From Candidatus Intricatilinea gracilis (GTDB lineage Bacteria; Pseudomonadota; Gammaproteobacteria; Burkholderiales; Burkholderiaceae_C), in contig JADJDQ010000005.1 of the NCBI GenBank assembly GCA_016702605.1, forward strand, positions 186,001-250,000: a stretch of 64,000 nt of DNA. Reading direction: 5' to 3'. Shown here in pieces: positions 19,019 through 26,630 of the stretch. Every line of letters begins with the position of its first letter. The first letter of the stretch is position 1. Both the position numbers and the translations under genes were made by a program. A model generated the notes under the pieces. It had not been told where the DNA came from, did no database searches, and saw only the letters and a program-made list of their open reading frames with translations.

Positions 19019-21334
19019 TCAGGCGCCCTGGGCACGTAGTGCACGCACACGCGCCGCAACATCGGCGGGTGCGAGTGTGACGGCCTCCAACCCCTCGTCA
19101 TCGGCAGGCAGCTCGGATGCCACGTCGGACACGGTCGGCAAAGGTGTTGCGCCAGCCAGTGATATCGGCTCGCCGCTTGCCGCCTGTATGCCTTGTTCAC
19201 GCTGGTGCCACCAGGCGGCAAGATCCTCGGCCGGCATGGGCCTGGCAAACAGGAACCCCTGCATCAGGTCGCAACCCAGGCCGAGCAACACGTTCATCTG
19301 CAGGACGGTCTCGACACCTTCGGCAATCACACGCAGCCCGAGTGACCGGGCCAGCGCAATGATGGCCGCCACCACCGCAGAGCTCTGGTCGGTATGGCCC
19401 AGATCGCGCACGAAGCTGCGGTCGATCTTGACCTCGCGGATAGGCAGCGAGGTGAGGTAGGCCAGCGATGAATAACCGGTGCCGAAATCGTCGATCGAGA
19501 TCGCCACCCCCGCCTCGTTGAGCCGGTGCAGGGCCGGAATGACCTCCTGCAGGTTCTTCATCAGCCCGGTCTCGGTGATCTCGAGTTCGATGGCGCCGTG
19601 CGGCAGACCGTTTGTCCTGGCCGCGTCCTGGATACGTTCGACCAGGTCGGTGCGCTCGAACAGGCGGGCCGGCAGGTTGACGGCCACATTGGTGACCAGG
19701 CCATGATTGGTGCGCCACAGCTGTTGCTGGTGCGTCGCCTCGCGGATGGCCCAGTCACTCATGGGCACGATCAGGCCGGTTTCCTCGGCCAGCGGGATGA
19801 AGTCACCCGGCGGCACCAGCGTGTCACCGCGGCGCCAGCGCATCAAGGCCTCGACGCCCACCATCCGGCCGGCCCGCACGTCGACCTTGGGCTGATAGAA
19901 CAGCACCAGTTCGCTGCGTTCGATGGCCTTGTGCAGCGCACTTTCGAGCTCGAGTTTTTCGCGCCCCTTGCTCGCCAGGTGCGGGCGATACACCTGCAAG
20001 GCGTTGCGCCCGGCCGACTTGGCCGAATACATGGCCACGTCGGCATTGCGCATCAGGTCGACGACGTTGAGGCCGTCACGCGGAAACAGCGCCACCCCGA
20101 CGCTGGCGGTGACGAAGTATTCGGCACCGCCCAGCAGCACGGGCACCCGCATGGCTTCGAGAATGCGCTGGGCCACACCTTCGGCATCACTTTCGTCGAC
20201 CACCTCGGGCAACAACGCGACGAACTCGTCGCCGCCAAGCCGACCGACCGCCTCCAGCGAACGCGGCGCACGCGCCAGCATGGCGTCGATCGAGACCTCG
20301 CTGACCTGGTCGGAATGGCGCACACACGAGCGCAGGCGCCGACCCACCTCGACCAGCAACTCGTCGCCGGCGTGATGACCCAGGGTGTCGTTGATGCCCT
20401 TGAAGCGGTCCAGATCGATCAGCAACATGGCGCAGCGGTGTCCGCCGCGACGCGCTTGTTCGAGCGCCCGTTCGGCTCGCCACATCAGCTGGCGCCGGTT
20501 GGGCAGGCCGGTCAGTGAATCGAAGTTGGCCAGATGCTTGATCTTGTCTTCGATGAGGCGCCGGTCGGTCACGTCCTGCACGATCCCGGTGTAACCGGCG
20601 AGTGCACCGGTGTCGTCGAACTCGGGTTCGGCCTCGACGTGCAACACGCGCTGGCGGCCATCGCGCAGGCCGATCATGAGGTCGGTGTCGAGCACCGTGC
20701 TGTGGGTGGCGACCTGACGAAACAACTCACACACGCCGCGGCGCTGGCGTGTCGGCACCATGCGCAATACGCCGCGCAGGCTGAGGCGGTCGCGCAGCGC
20801 ATGGCCCATCACGCGCAAGGCCTCGGGCGCCAGGGCCAGCCCCGACATGCCCGGGCGCCAGTCGAAACTGCCCATGCGCGCCAGATCCTGGGCACGCGCC
20901 AGCTTGGCGCGGCTGCTCAGCAGTTCGAGGTTGGTGCGTGCCGTGCGCAACAGGTAACGCAAGCGCCCGGCCAGCAGGCTCCACTGCGGCGACTTGACGA
21001 AGAAATCGGTCGCGCCCGCGCGGTACGCACGTTCGATCGAGGCGTCGTCGTCCAGCCCGGTCAGCATCAGCACGGGCAGGAATTCCCAGTTGGGCGTTTC
21101 GCGCAGGCGCCGGCACACGGCAAAACCGTCCATGCCGGGCATCATGGCGTCGAGCACGATCAGGTCAGGCAGTCCATGTGCCAGGGCCTGCAACGCGGCC
21201 TCACCGTCGCTGGCTTCATTCACCAGAAAGCCGCGCTCGCGCAAGGCGGTGGACGTGAGCAACAGGTTCACCTCGTCGTCGTCGACGAGCAGCACCCGCG
21301 GATGAGTCAGTTCGTGATGGTCGACCCAGAGCAT
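19019..21334 (-). CDS. Response regulator with GGDEF and EAL output
   Basis: 771 residues from the ATG at 21334. Receiver domain first (LLVDDDEVN, phospho-acceptor Asp62 in IVLDAMMPGMDG), then a PAS-like region, a GGDEF domain with intact GGDEF, and an EAL domain with EALMRW, VNLPARLF, EITETG, SIDDFGTGYSS, VKIDRSF and AEGVE. Both catalytic halves therefore look competent. The GGDEF carries about 20 extra residues between RHSD and RLGGDEF. The gene starts eight bases after the stop of the PAS-REC-HPt gene, so the HPt module upstream is the obvious phosphate donor. Confidence 0.92.
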   Translation of the reverse strand: MLWVDHHELTHPRVLLVDDDEVNLLLTSTALRERGFLVNEASDGEAALQALAHGLPDLIVLDAMMPGMDGFAVCRRLRETPNWEFLPVLMLTGLDDDASIERAYRAGATDFFVKSPQWSLLAGRLRYLLRTARTNLELLSSRAKLARAQDLARMGSFDWRPGMSGLALAPEALRVMGHALRDRLSLRGVLRMVPTRQRRGVCELFRQVATHSTVLDTDLMIGLRDGRQRVLHVEAEPEFDDTGALAGYTGIVQDVTDRRLIEDKIKHLANFDSLTGLPNRRQLMWRAERALEQARRGGHRCAMLLIDLDRFKGINDTLGHHAGDELLVEVGRRLRSCVRHSDQVSEVSIDAMLARAPRSLEAVGRLGGDEFVALLPEVVDESDAEGVAQRILEAMRVPVLLGGAEYFVTASVGVALFPRDGLNVVDLMRNADVAMYSAKSAGRNALQVYRPHLASKGREKLELESALHKAIERSELVLFYQPKVDVRAGRMVGVEALMRWRRGDTLVPPGDFIPLAEETGLIVPMSDWAIREATHQQQLWRTNHGLVTNVAVNLPARLFERTDLVERIQDAARTNGLPHGAIELEITETGLMKNLQEVIPALHRLNEAGVAISIDDFGTGYSSLAYLTSLPIREVKIDRSFVRDLGHTDQSSAVVAAIIALARSLGLRVIAEGVETVLQMNVLLGLGCDLMQGFLFARPMPAEDLAAWWHQREQGIQAASGEPISLAGATPLPTVSDVASELPADDEGLEAVTLAPADVAARVRALRAQGA

Positions 21335-21342
21335 GGCGGCTG

Positions 21343-23688
21343 TCAGGCGTTGGCGCCGCTTGCAGCGGCGCCCTGGTCGGCACCGGGCGTTACCCGCATG
21401 GGACCACCATCGTCGGCAAACCACTGCGGCAGCGCCGCCTGCACACGGTTGATTTCTTCGAGCAGGCGATCGACCGGTTCGGCGAGCGCCTCACCGGCAG
21501 TGACGGGTGTGGCGTCGAAGCTGGCACCGGCGCTGCGCAGGGCCGTCTCGACATCCAGACACAGGCCGGACAGTCTGAGGGCACCCACGCTGGCAGACGA
21601 GGACTTGAGCGTGTGGGCCGCATGCCGCACTGCCGAGACGTCCTGTTGCTGGCGCGCGTTGCAAAGCTGCGTAGACAAGCGCTGTAGCGACAACTCGAAA
21701 GCTTTCATGACACGATTCAGGAGCTGATTCTGCCCGCTGGGATCGAGCGCCCGCAGTCTGTGCAAGGCTTGTTGATCGAACACTGGTATTCCTTCACCCA
21801 TTCGAGACGGGGATTCAGTCGGGCCTGCAGCTGGTGCTGAGGCGCTTGTTGTCTTGTCGAGCCGCGCCGTCGCCGCGGCGCCTGGACCTGACGTCACCGT
21901 GGCCGCCTTCGTTTGTCCCGCAACCGGCGCATCCGGCCCGTTCGGGCCCAGATCGGGCTCGGTGTCACCCGCGTCGGGCGTTGATCCCGCAGGGCGCCAG
22001 GCCAGCACTCCCTCGAGAACGAGGCGTAAATCCTCGAGTCGGCAGGGTTTTGCCAGGTAGGCGTCGAAACCATGGTCGATGCAGCGGTCGGCGTCACCCG
22101 CCACGGCATGGGCAGTGACAGCCACCACCGGCAATGTCGCGGGCGTGCGCAGGGCAAATTGCTGCGACGGCCCCTGGCGAATCCAGCCCAGCGCCTGCAG
22201 CCCGTCCATGCCGGGCATGCGAATGTCCATCAGCACCAGATCGGCCGGGCGTCCACACAACTCGGCCAGCCCGGCCTCGGCCGACCCGGCACATCGTGCG
22301 CGGCAGCCCAGGTGCAGCAGCATCTGGGCCATCAGCTCCTGGTTGACCGCGTGATCGTCGATGACCAGCACGTCGGGCGGCGTTTCGATCGAGAACCTGG
22401 ACACAGGCGCGGACCGCGTGGCGCGTGGCGCCAGCATCACCGAGGCGGCTCGCACACTCGACAGGCTGGGCGGCACACTGACCGGTCGGGCCACCGCCGG
22501 CAGCGGCAAACCCGCGCCGTAGGTATCGCCACGGGCAGGCGCATCGGTGGGCCGCTTGCGTTCGACTCGTGCGACGCCCGACTGGCCGGTGATCATCGGC
22601 GCGGCCGACTCCCGCAGGGTGGACAGGCGTGACTGGTCGCGGCCGGGGGTCTGCAACTGGCACATCAGCAACTTCACCTGGCCGGTCTCGTCACACAGGG
22701 GCGAGCTGCGCGCCAGCACCCGGCGTGGCCCCTGGCGGGCGGCGAACACGAGTTGCTGCTCGACCACACCGCCCCGGGTGCTCGATTGCGCCGCGCCAGC
22801 TGCCAGATCCTGGCCGGCCGCCGCACCGAACAGCTGCGCCAGGCCCTGTCCGCTGGCCTGCTCGGGCAACAGGCCGAACTCACGTTGGGCATGGCGATTC
22901 ACCATCAGCACATTGAGCTCAATGTCGAGCAACACCAGGCTCGCCGACAAGACCGCGGCCATGGCGAGGGCCAGCTCCTGCGCCGGACTGGCGGCACCGC
23001 GGGGGTGCTGGGCCGCAGCCCCCGCGCCAGCATCGTCCACGGCCGCGCCCGTTGCGGCGCTGCGTAGCTCGCGTGCAGCGGTGGCCGAGGTCATCACCCA
23101 CACAGGTGCACGCGCCGCCACCAGCCGGGCCAGCATCGTCAGCGCCGGCAAGGCGTCGGCCACCGGCGCATCGTTCAACCACCACTCGACGGCTGCAAAC
23201 GGTTCACCAGCCGCATCGTGCAAGCCCACGGCCAGACACAACCGCGCCGATGGCGAATGCATCACGGCAGATTCACCCTGCGGTCCGCTTGCCGGCATAC
23301 GCACCTGGGCCACCGCGGCTCGGCCGCTCGACAACGCCAGGCCGAGTGCACCTTCGCCCTCGCGCAGCAGGTCAAGCTGGGCCAGATCGATACGTTGCAC
23401 GCCGGCCTGGTCGTCACTTTCGAGCCAGGGTTGCACGAGCCCGGCGCCATCACGCCAGTCGTGGATCTGCCAGACCTGAAACCGGCTCGCCGCCAGCGGT
23501 CCGGCCAGTTGCAGGCCCAGCCAGTGCAAGGCCGCCGCCAGGCCGGGCAAACGCGGCAGGCTGCGTGACACCAGTTCGATGCGGTCCAGCCAGTTCGCCG
23601 CTGCGGCCAGATCACCTGCCGCCCGGTCGGGCACATCCGACAACTCGCCCGGGTCGGTGGTGGCAACACTCAGCGAGGTTCGATTCAT
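21343..23688 (-). CDS. PAS-receiver-HPt phosphorelay protein without kinase domain
   Basis: 781 residues from the ATG at 23688; the frame is open further upstream but that sequence looks non-coding. N-terminal 260 residues: a GAF-like region without strong motifs. Then a PAS domain (LVLLDIELNVLMVNRHAQRE), a receiver (DVLVIDDHAVNQELMAQ; acceptor Asp488 in LVLMDIRMPGMDG) and a C-terminal HPt domain (His692 in HAAHTLKSSSASVGA). No H-box or ATPase domain is present, so it must receive phosphate from a separate kinase and pass it on. The downstream REC-GGDEF-EAL protein is the likely acceptor and the divergent kinase at 24053 a candidate donor. Confidence 0.88.
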   Translation of the reverse strand: MNRTSLSVATTDPGELSDVPDRAAGDLAAAANWLDRIELVSRSLPRLPGLAAALHWLGLQLAGPLAASRFQVWQIHDWRDGAGLVQPWLESDDQAGVQRIDLAQLDLLREGEGALGLALSSGRAAVAQVRMPASGPQGESAVMHSPSARLCLAVGLHDAAGEPFAAVEWWLNDAPVADALPALTMLARLVAARAPVWVMTSATAARELRSAATGAAVDDAGAGAAAQHPRGAASPAQELALAMAAVLSASLVLLDIELNVLMVNRHAQREFGLLPEQASGQGLAQLFGAAAGQDLAAGAAQSSTRGGVVEQQLVFAARQGPRRVLARSSPLCDETGQVKLLMCQLQTPGRDQSRLSTLRESAAPMITGQSGVARVERKRPTDAPARGDTYGAGLPLPAVARPVSVPPSLSSVRAASVMLAPRATRSAPVSRFSIETPPDVLVIDDHAVNQELMAQMLLHLGCRARCAGSAEAGLAELCGRPADLVLMDIRMPGMDGLQALGWIRQGPSQQFALRTPATLPVVAVTAHAVAGDADRCIDHGFDAYLAKPCRLEDLRLVLEGVLAWRPAGSTPDAGDTEPDLGPNGPDAPVAGQTKAATVTSGPGAAATARLDKTTSASAPAAGPTESPSRMGEGIPVFDQQALHRLRALDPSGQNQLLNRVMKAFELSLQRLSTQLCNARQQQDVSAVRHAAHTLKSSSASVGALRLSGLCLDVETALRSAGASFDATPVTAGEALAEPVDRLLEEINRVQAALPQWFADDGGPMRVTPGADQGAAASGANA

Positions 23689-24052
23689 GACACAGGACAG
23701 GGGCGTGAAGGCGACATCGAAAGACAACAAGCGTTGAAAGCACCGGCGGGCAGGCACTGCGTTATCGGACAGGTACCTGCCCCCTTGAGTGGCACCGCCG
23801 CAACGAACCGGTGTGTTGCCGGGCGAATCGTCGACACCAAGGTCGACACGACGGGCGTTCACACGTTTCGCACCAGAAGGTGACAGTCGCCCGCCAGCCA
23901 CGTAGGTCGCGAACGCCGGCCAGCATAGTGCACACCCACACCGATGCGGAAGCGACACCCTCGACTGCACGGCATCAGGCTGTTGCAAGACGCAAGCAGG
24001 GGGGGCGGCGCAAGCACCGGGCACGGGCATCTTGCGTCCCTAGAATGCCCTG
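23689..24052. other. 364-bp divergent intergenic region
   Basis: No gene is evident. It holds the candidate sigma-28 promoter for the leftward operon (23762-23788), a flanking inverted repeat, and a TAGAAT -10-like hexamer (24041-24046) only six bases before the kinase ATG on the plus strand. If that hexamer were the -10, the kinase mRNA would be nearly leaderless. I checked for a c-di-GMP riboswitch and do not recognise one. Confidence 0.5.
23762..23788 (-). promoter_or_regulatory. Candidate sigma-28 promoter of the PAS-REC-HPt operon
   Basis: On the minus strand, TCAA (23788-23785), a 15-base spacer, then TCCGATAA (23769-23762), seven of eight bases of the sigma-28 -10 consensus GCCGATAA. 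It lies 74 bases upstream of the ATG at 23688. The element sits inside an imperfect inverted repeat (GGGCAGG at 23748-23754, CCTGCCC at 23776-23782). Confidence 0.5.
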
Positions 24053-25702
24053 ATGCCAGCGCGCAACCCACCGCCCACACAGCCGGACGCGAGCGCGCGA
24101 TTGCCGTCGGCGGCCGGGCAGGCCGCATCGCCTGCCTCGTCGCCACAGCCTACCGAACCACGCACGCCCACATTGGCGGTGGTGGTCGCCAGCTTGTTGT
24201 CCGCCCTGGCCCTGGTGGCGCTGGGTGGCGCCGGCGCGTGGCTGGTGCAAGGTCTGGGCAGCGGCGGTGCCGACATCACGTCGCCCGAGCGGTTCTGGCC
24301 GTTCGTCACGCTTGTGGTGGCGGGCTGGGTCGCATTGGGCCTGGCCTGGTCTGTCCTGCGGTCTGCGCTGGCACCGACCAGACAACACGCCACCGATCGC
24401 CGCAGCGACGCCCCCCGGTCGTCACCCGCAGAACGTGTCGCGGTGCCTGCCGTCGAGGCGAGGCACATGACCGCGCCGCCTGGGCTGGCTCACACGTACC
24501 CGCCCGCACTTGCTCTTGCTCCCGCAAGCGCAGCTGCAACCTCGAGCGGCGCCGAGCCGGTGTCGGCGCTTGGCCACCCGCTGTTCACCCCTGTCGTGCT
24601 GCGCCTGGCCGACGCCCTGCCCGGCCGCAGTCTGCTGGTCAGACGTGACCAGCTCGACTCACCCTGGCTGCTGGTGCACGTGCATGCCGCCGGTGCCGGC
24701 TCGGCGGGCGGCACCGCCACCTCCGGCATGCCGGCCAAGGCCGCGCCGACGCCTTCGACGCAAGCCGGTGCGCTGGACAGCGCAGCCGAACTGGCCGCCG
24801 AGGCACGCACGCGGGCAAACACCGCCTTGGCACCTCCGTATCCGCTGCTCGGACACTGGCTCGCCGATCACCACGAGTGGCCGGCCGATGCCGTGCTCGG
24901 CGCTCTGGGTGGCGACGCGTCTGGCGGTGCAGGTCAAGCGGCCACCGTGCGGGTGTTGCCACTCGACGCCCGCGCCGCCATCGTCTGGATCGACCCGGCC
25001 GAGGTGGTTGCACAGCTGGCCGAGAAGGAGCGCGAGTCCTTCGTCTACACCGTGTCGCACGACCTGCGGGCGCCGATCCGGGTGATCGAGGGGTTCACCC
25101 GCATCATCAAGGAAGACCACGGCCCTGCGCTCGACCGCATCGGCAACGATCACCTCGACCGGGTGCTCGGCGCCGCCGCACGCATGACCAGCATGATCGA
25201 CGCGCTGCTCACGCTGTCGCGCCTGTCGACCCGGCAGCTGGCCTGCGAGCCGGTCGACCTGTCGGCCATGGCCGCACAGGTGATGGACGAACTGCAACGC
25301 CAGGCGCCCGAGCGCCAGGCCGAGGCCATCATCTCGCCCGGCCTCGTCGTCGACGGTGACGCCGCCTTGCTGCGCAGCGTGCTCGACAACCTGCTGGGCA
25401 ACGCCTGGAAATACAGCGCGCGCCGCGACGTGACACGCATCGAGTTCGGCCTGTTGCCAGACGCCGGTGACAGCCACGCCGGGCAACGCGTGTTTTGTGT
25501 GCGCGACAACGGCGCCGGCTTCGACATGCGTTTTGCCGATCGGCTGTTCGGGCCCTTCCAGCGCCTGCACAGTGCGAGTGAATTTGCCGGCACTGGCGTC
25601 GGCCTGGCCTCGGTGCGCCGCATCGTGCGCCGCCACGGCGGCGAGGTCTGGGCCGAGGCCCGGGTCGACCAGGGTGCCAGTTTCTATTTCACCCTGGCCT
25701 GA
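24053..25702 (+). CDS. Membrane sensor histidine kinase
   Basis: 549 residues. Two membrane helices (about residues 40-65 and 83-103) precede a Pro/Ala-rich linker and a poorly conserved input region. The transmitter is complete: H-box FVYTVSHDLRAPIRVIEGF with His336, N-box SVLDNLLGNAWKYSARR, G1 DNGAGFDM, F-box LFGPFQRLH and G2 GTGVGLA. The H-box and F-box are of the phytochrome/bacteriophytochrome-like group. No receiver is attached and no simple regulator adjoins it; it is divergent from the PAS-REC-HPt operon, which lacks a kinase, making that protein its most plausible partner (inference). Confidence 0.9.
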   Translation: MPARNPPPTQPDASARLPSAAGQAASPASSPQPTEPRTPTLAVVVASLLSALALVALGGAGAWLVQGLGSGGADITSPERFWPFVTLVVAGWVALGLAWSVLRSALAPTRQHATDRRSDAPRSSPAERVAVPAVEARHMTAPPGLAHTYPPALALAPASAAATSSGAEPVSALGHPLFTPVVLRLADALPGRSLLVRRDQLDSPWLLVHVHAAGAGSAGGTATSGMPAKAAPTPSTQAGALDSAAELAAEARTRANTALAPPYPLLGHWLADHHEWPADAVLGALGGDASGGAGQAATVRVLPLDARAAIVWIDPAEVVAQLAEKERESFVYTVSHDLRAPIRVIEGFTRIIKEDHGPALDRIGNDHLDRVLGAAARMTSMIDALLTLSRLSTRQLACEPVDLSAMAAQVMDELQRQAPERQAEAIISPGLVVDGDAALLRSVLDNLLGNAWKYSARRDVTRIEFGLLPDAGDSHAGQRVFCVRDNGAGFDMRFADRLFGPFQRLHSASEFAGTGVGLASVRRIVRRHGGEVWAEARVDQGASFYFTLA

Positions 25703-25724
25703 GCCCGACAAGCGCAGGCACCAC

Positions 25725-26543
25725 TCAGTCCGGCAGGCTGAGTTGTTCGAGTGCGGCCACGAACGCGGCGCAACTCTCGACCAGGCCACGCCCTTCCTGA
25801 CGCGCCCGTTGTTCCAGCCGTGCCAGCGCCGCACCACGCTTGAGTGAATAGCGGTGCATGACGATGCCCAGGGCAATCGCCACCGGCTGCTGCAGGGCAG
25901 CACGTCCCGGATCGAGCGGCGCTGCACTCACACCTGCCCCAGCCCCCACCGCTTGCCCTGGGCGGACACCTGCCGCTGAACCCACCCCACGCGCTGGCGC
26001 CGCCGACAACCCCAGCACCATCGGTGCGGCGCCGGCAGCTTCGACGGCGTCGATGCCGGCGCCGGCCGTTGCCGCCGCGGCTGCATCTGCGGAGTTGGCC
26101 TCGGCAGGTGTACCCGCCGAAGCGCGCAGGCTCAGCGCCTGGGCATGGGCGGTGGCCACGGCCGGCACGATCTGCTCGAGGTCGAGTGGCTTGACCAGCG
26201 AGGCCAGCGCACCCAGCGCATGGATCTTGGCCAGTGTGGCGGCGTCGGAAAACGCCGAGAGAAAGATGAACGGGATGTGCAGGTGATCGCGCAGGTAGGC
26301 CGCCACGTCGAAACCACTCAGCCCGTCCATGCGGATGTCGAGCAGCGCCAGGTCGGGCCGGTGCTGGCGCGCCAGCAAGATGGCGTCGTCGCCGTTGTCG
26401 GCATCGATCACTTCATAGCCGGCGTCTTCCAGGCCCTGCACCAAGGTGGCCAGCACCAGGCGGTCGTCGTCCACCACCAGCAGGCGGCCTCGCGACAATG
26501 CAGCGCCGCCGGGCAAGTTGGATGAGGTCGGTGAGTTGATCAA
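25725..26543 (-). CDS. ANTAR-domain response regulator (RNA-binding antiterminator type)
   Basis: 272 residues. Receiver at about residues 19-135 (LLVVDDDRLVLATL, acceptor Asp in LALLDIRMDGLSG), an Ala-rich linker of about 70 residues, then an ANTAR domain (about 215-265: VAIALGIVMHRYSLKRGAALARLEQRA). In this family phosphorylation exposes the ANTAR domain, which binds paired hairpins in nascent RNA and prevents termination. The frame begins with TTG at 26543; no better start is visible. It follows the HisKA_2 kinase gene after 87 bases on the same strand, the standard kinase-ANTAR pairing. No obvious target leader lies next to it. Confidence 0.87.
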   Translation of the reverse strand: MINSPTSSNLPGGAALSRGRLLVVDDDRLVLATLVQGLEDAGYEVIDADNGDDAILLARQHRPDLALLDIRMDGLSGFDVAAYLRDHLHIPFIFLSAFSDAATLAKIHALGALASLVKPLDLEQIVPAVATAHAQALSLRASAGTPAEANSADAAAAATAGAGIDAVEAAGAAPMVLGLSAAPARGVGSAAGVRPGQAVGAGAGVSAAPLDPGRAALQQPVAIALGIVMHRYSLKRGAALARLEQRARQEGRGLVESCAAFVAALEQLSLPD

Positions 26544-26630
26544 GAGCGCACCACCACGTTGAGCTGAACGACGATCCGGCCGGGCACCAGGCGCCGCCGT
26601 TGGCGCGGATTGTCACGCAAGCCCAGGCGC

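Noticed and set aside
19162..19188. Sigma-28-like element TACA-N15-GCCGATAT on the minus strand inside the REC-GGDEF-EAL gene
   Set aside because: It lies within coding sequence about 190 bases before the GGDEF gene and has an imperfect -35; likely chance.
24041..24046. Recurring TAGAAT hexamers (7379, 24041, 46152 minus) as a common promoter class
   Set aside because: No consistent -35 at 16-18 bases; three occurrences in 64 kb prove little.
23689..24052. Possible c-di-GMP riboswitch upstream of the c-di-GMP operon
   Set aside because: I could not find the conserved GEMM core bases or paired stems; only an inverted repeat overlapping the promoter is present.
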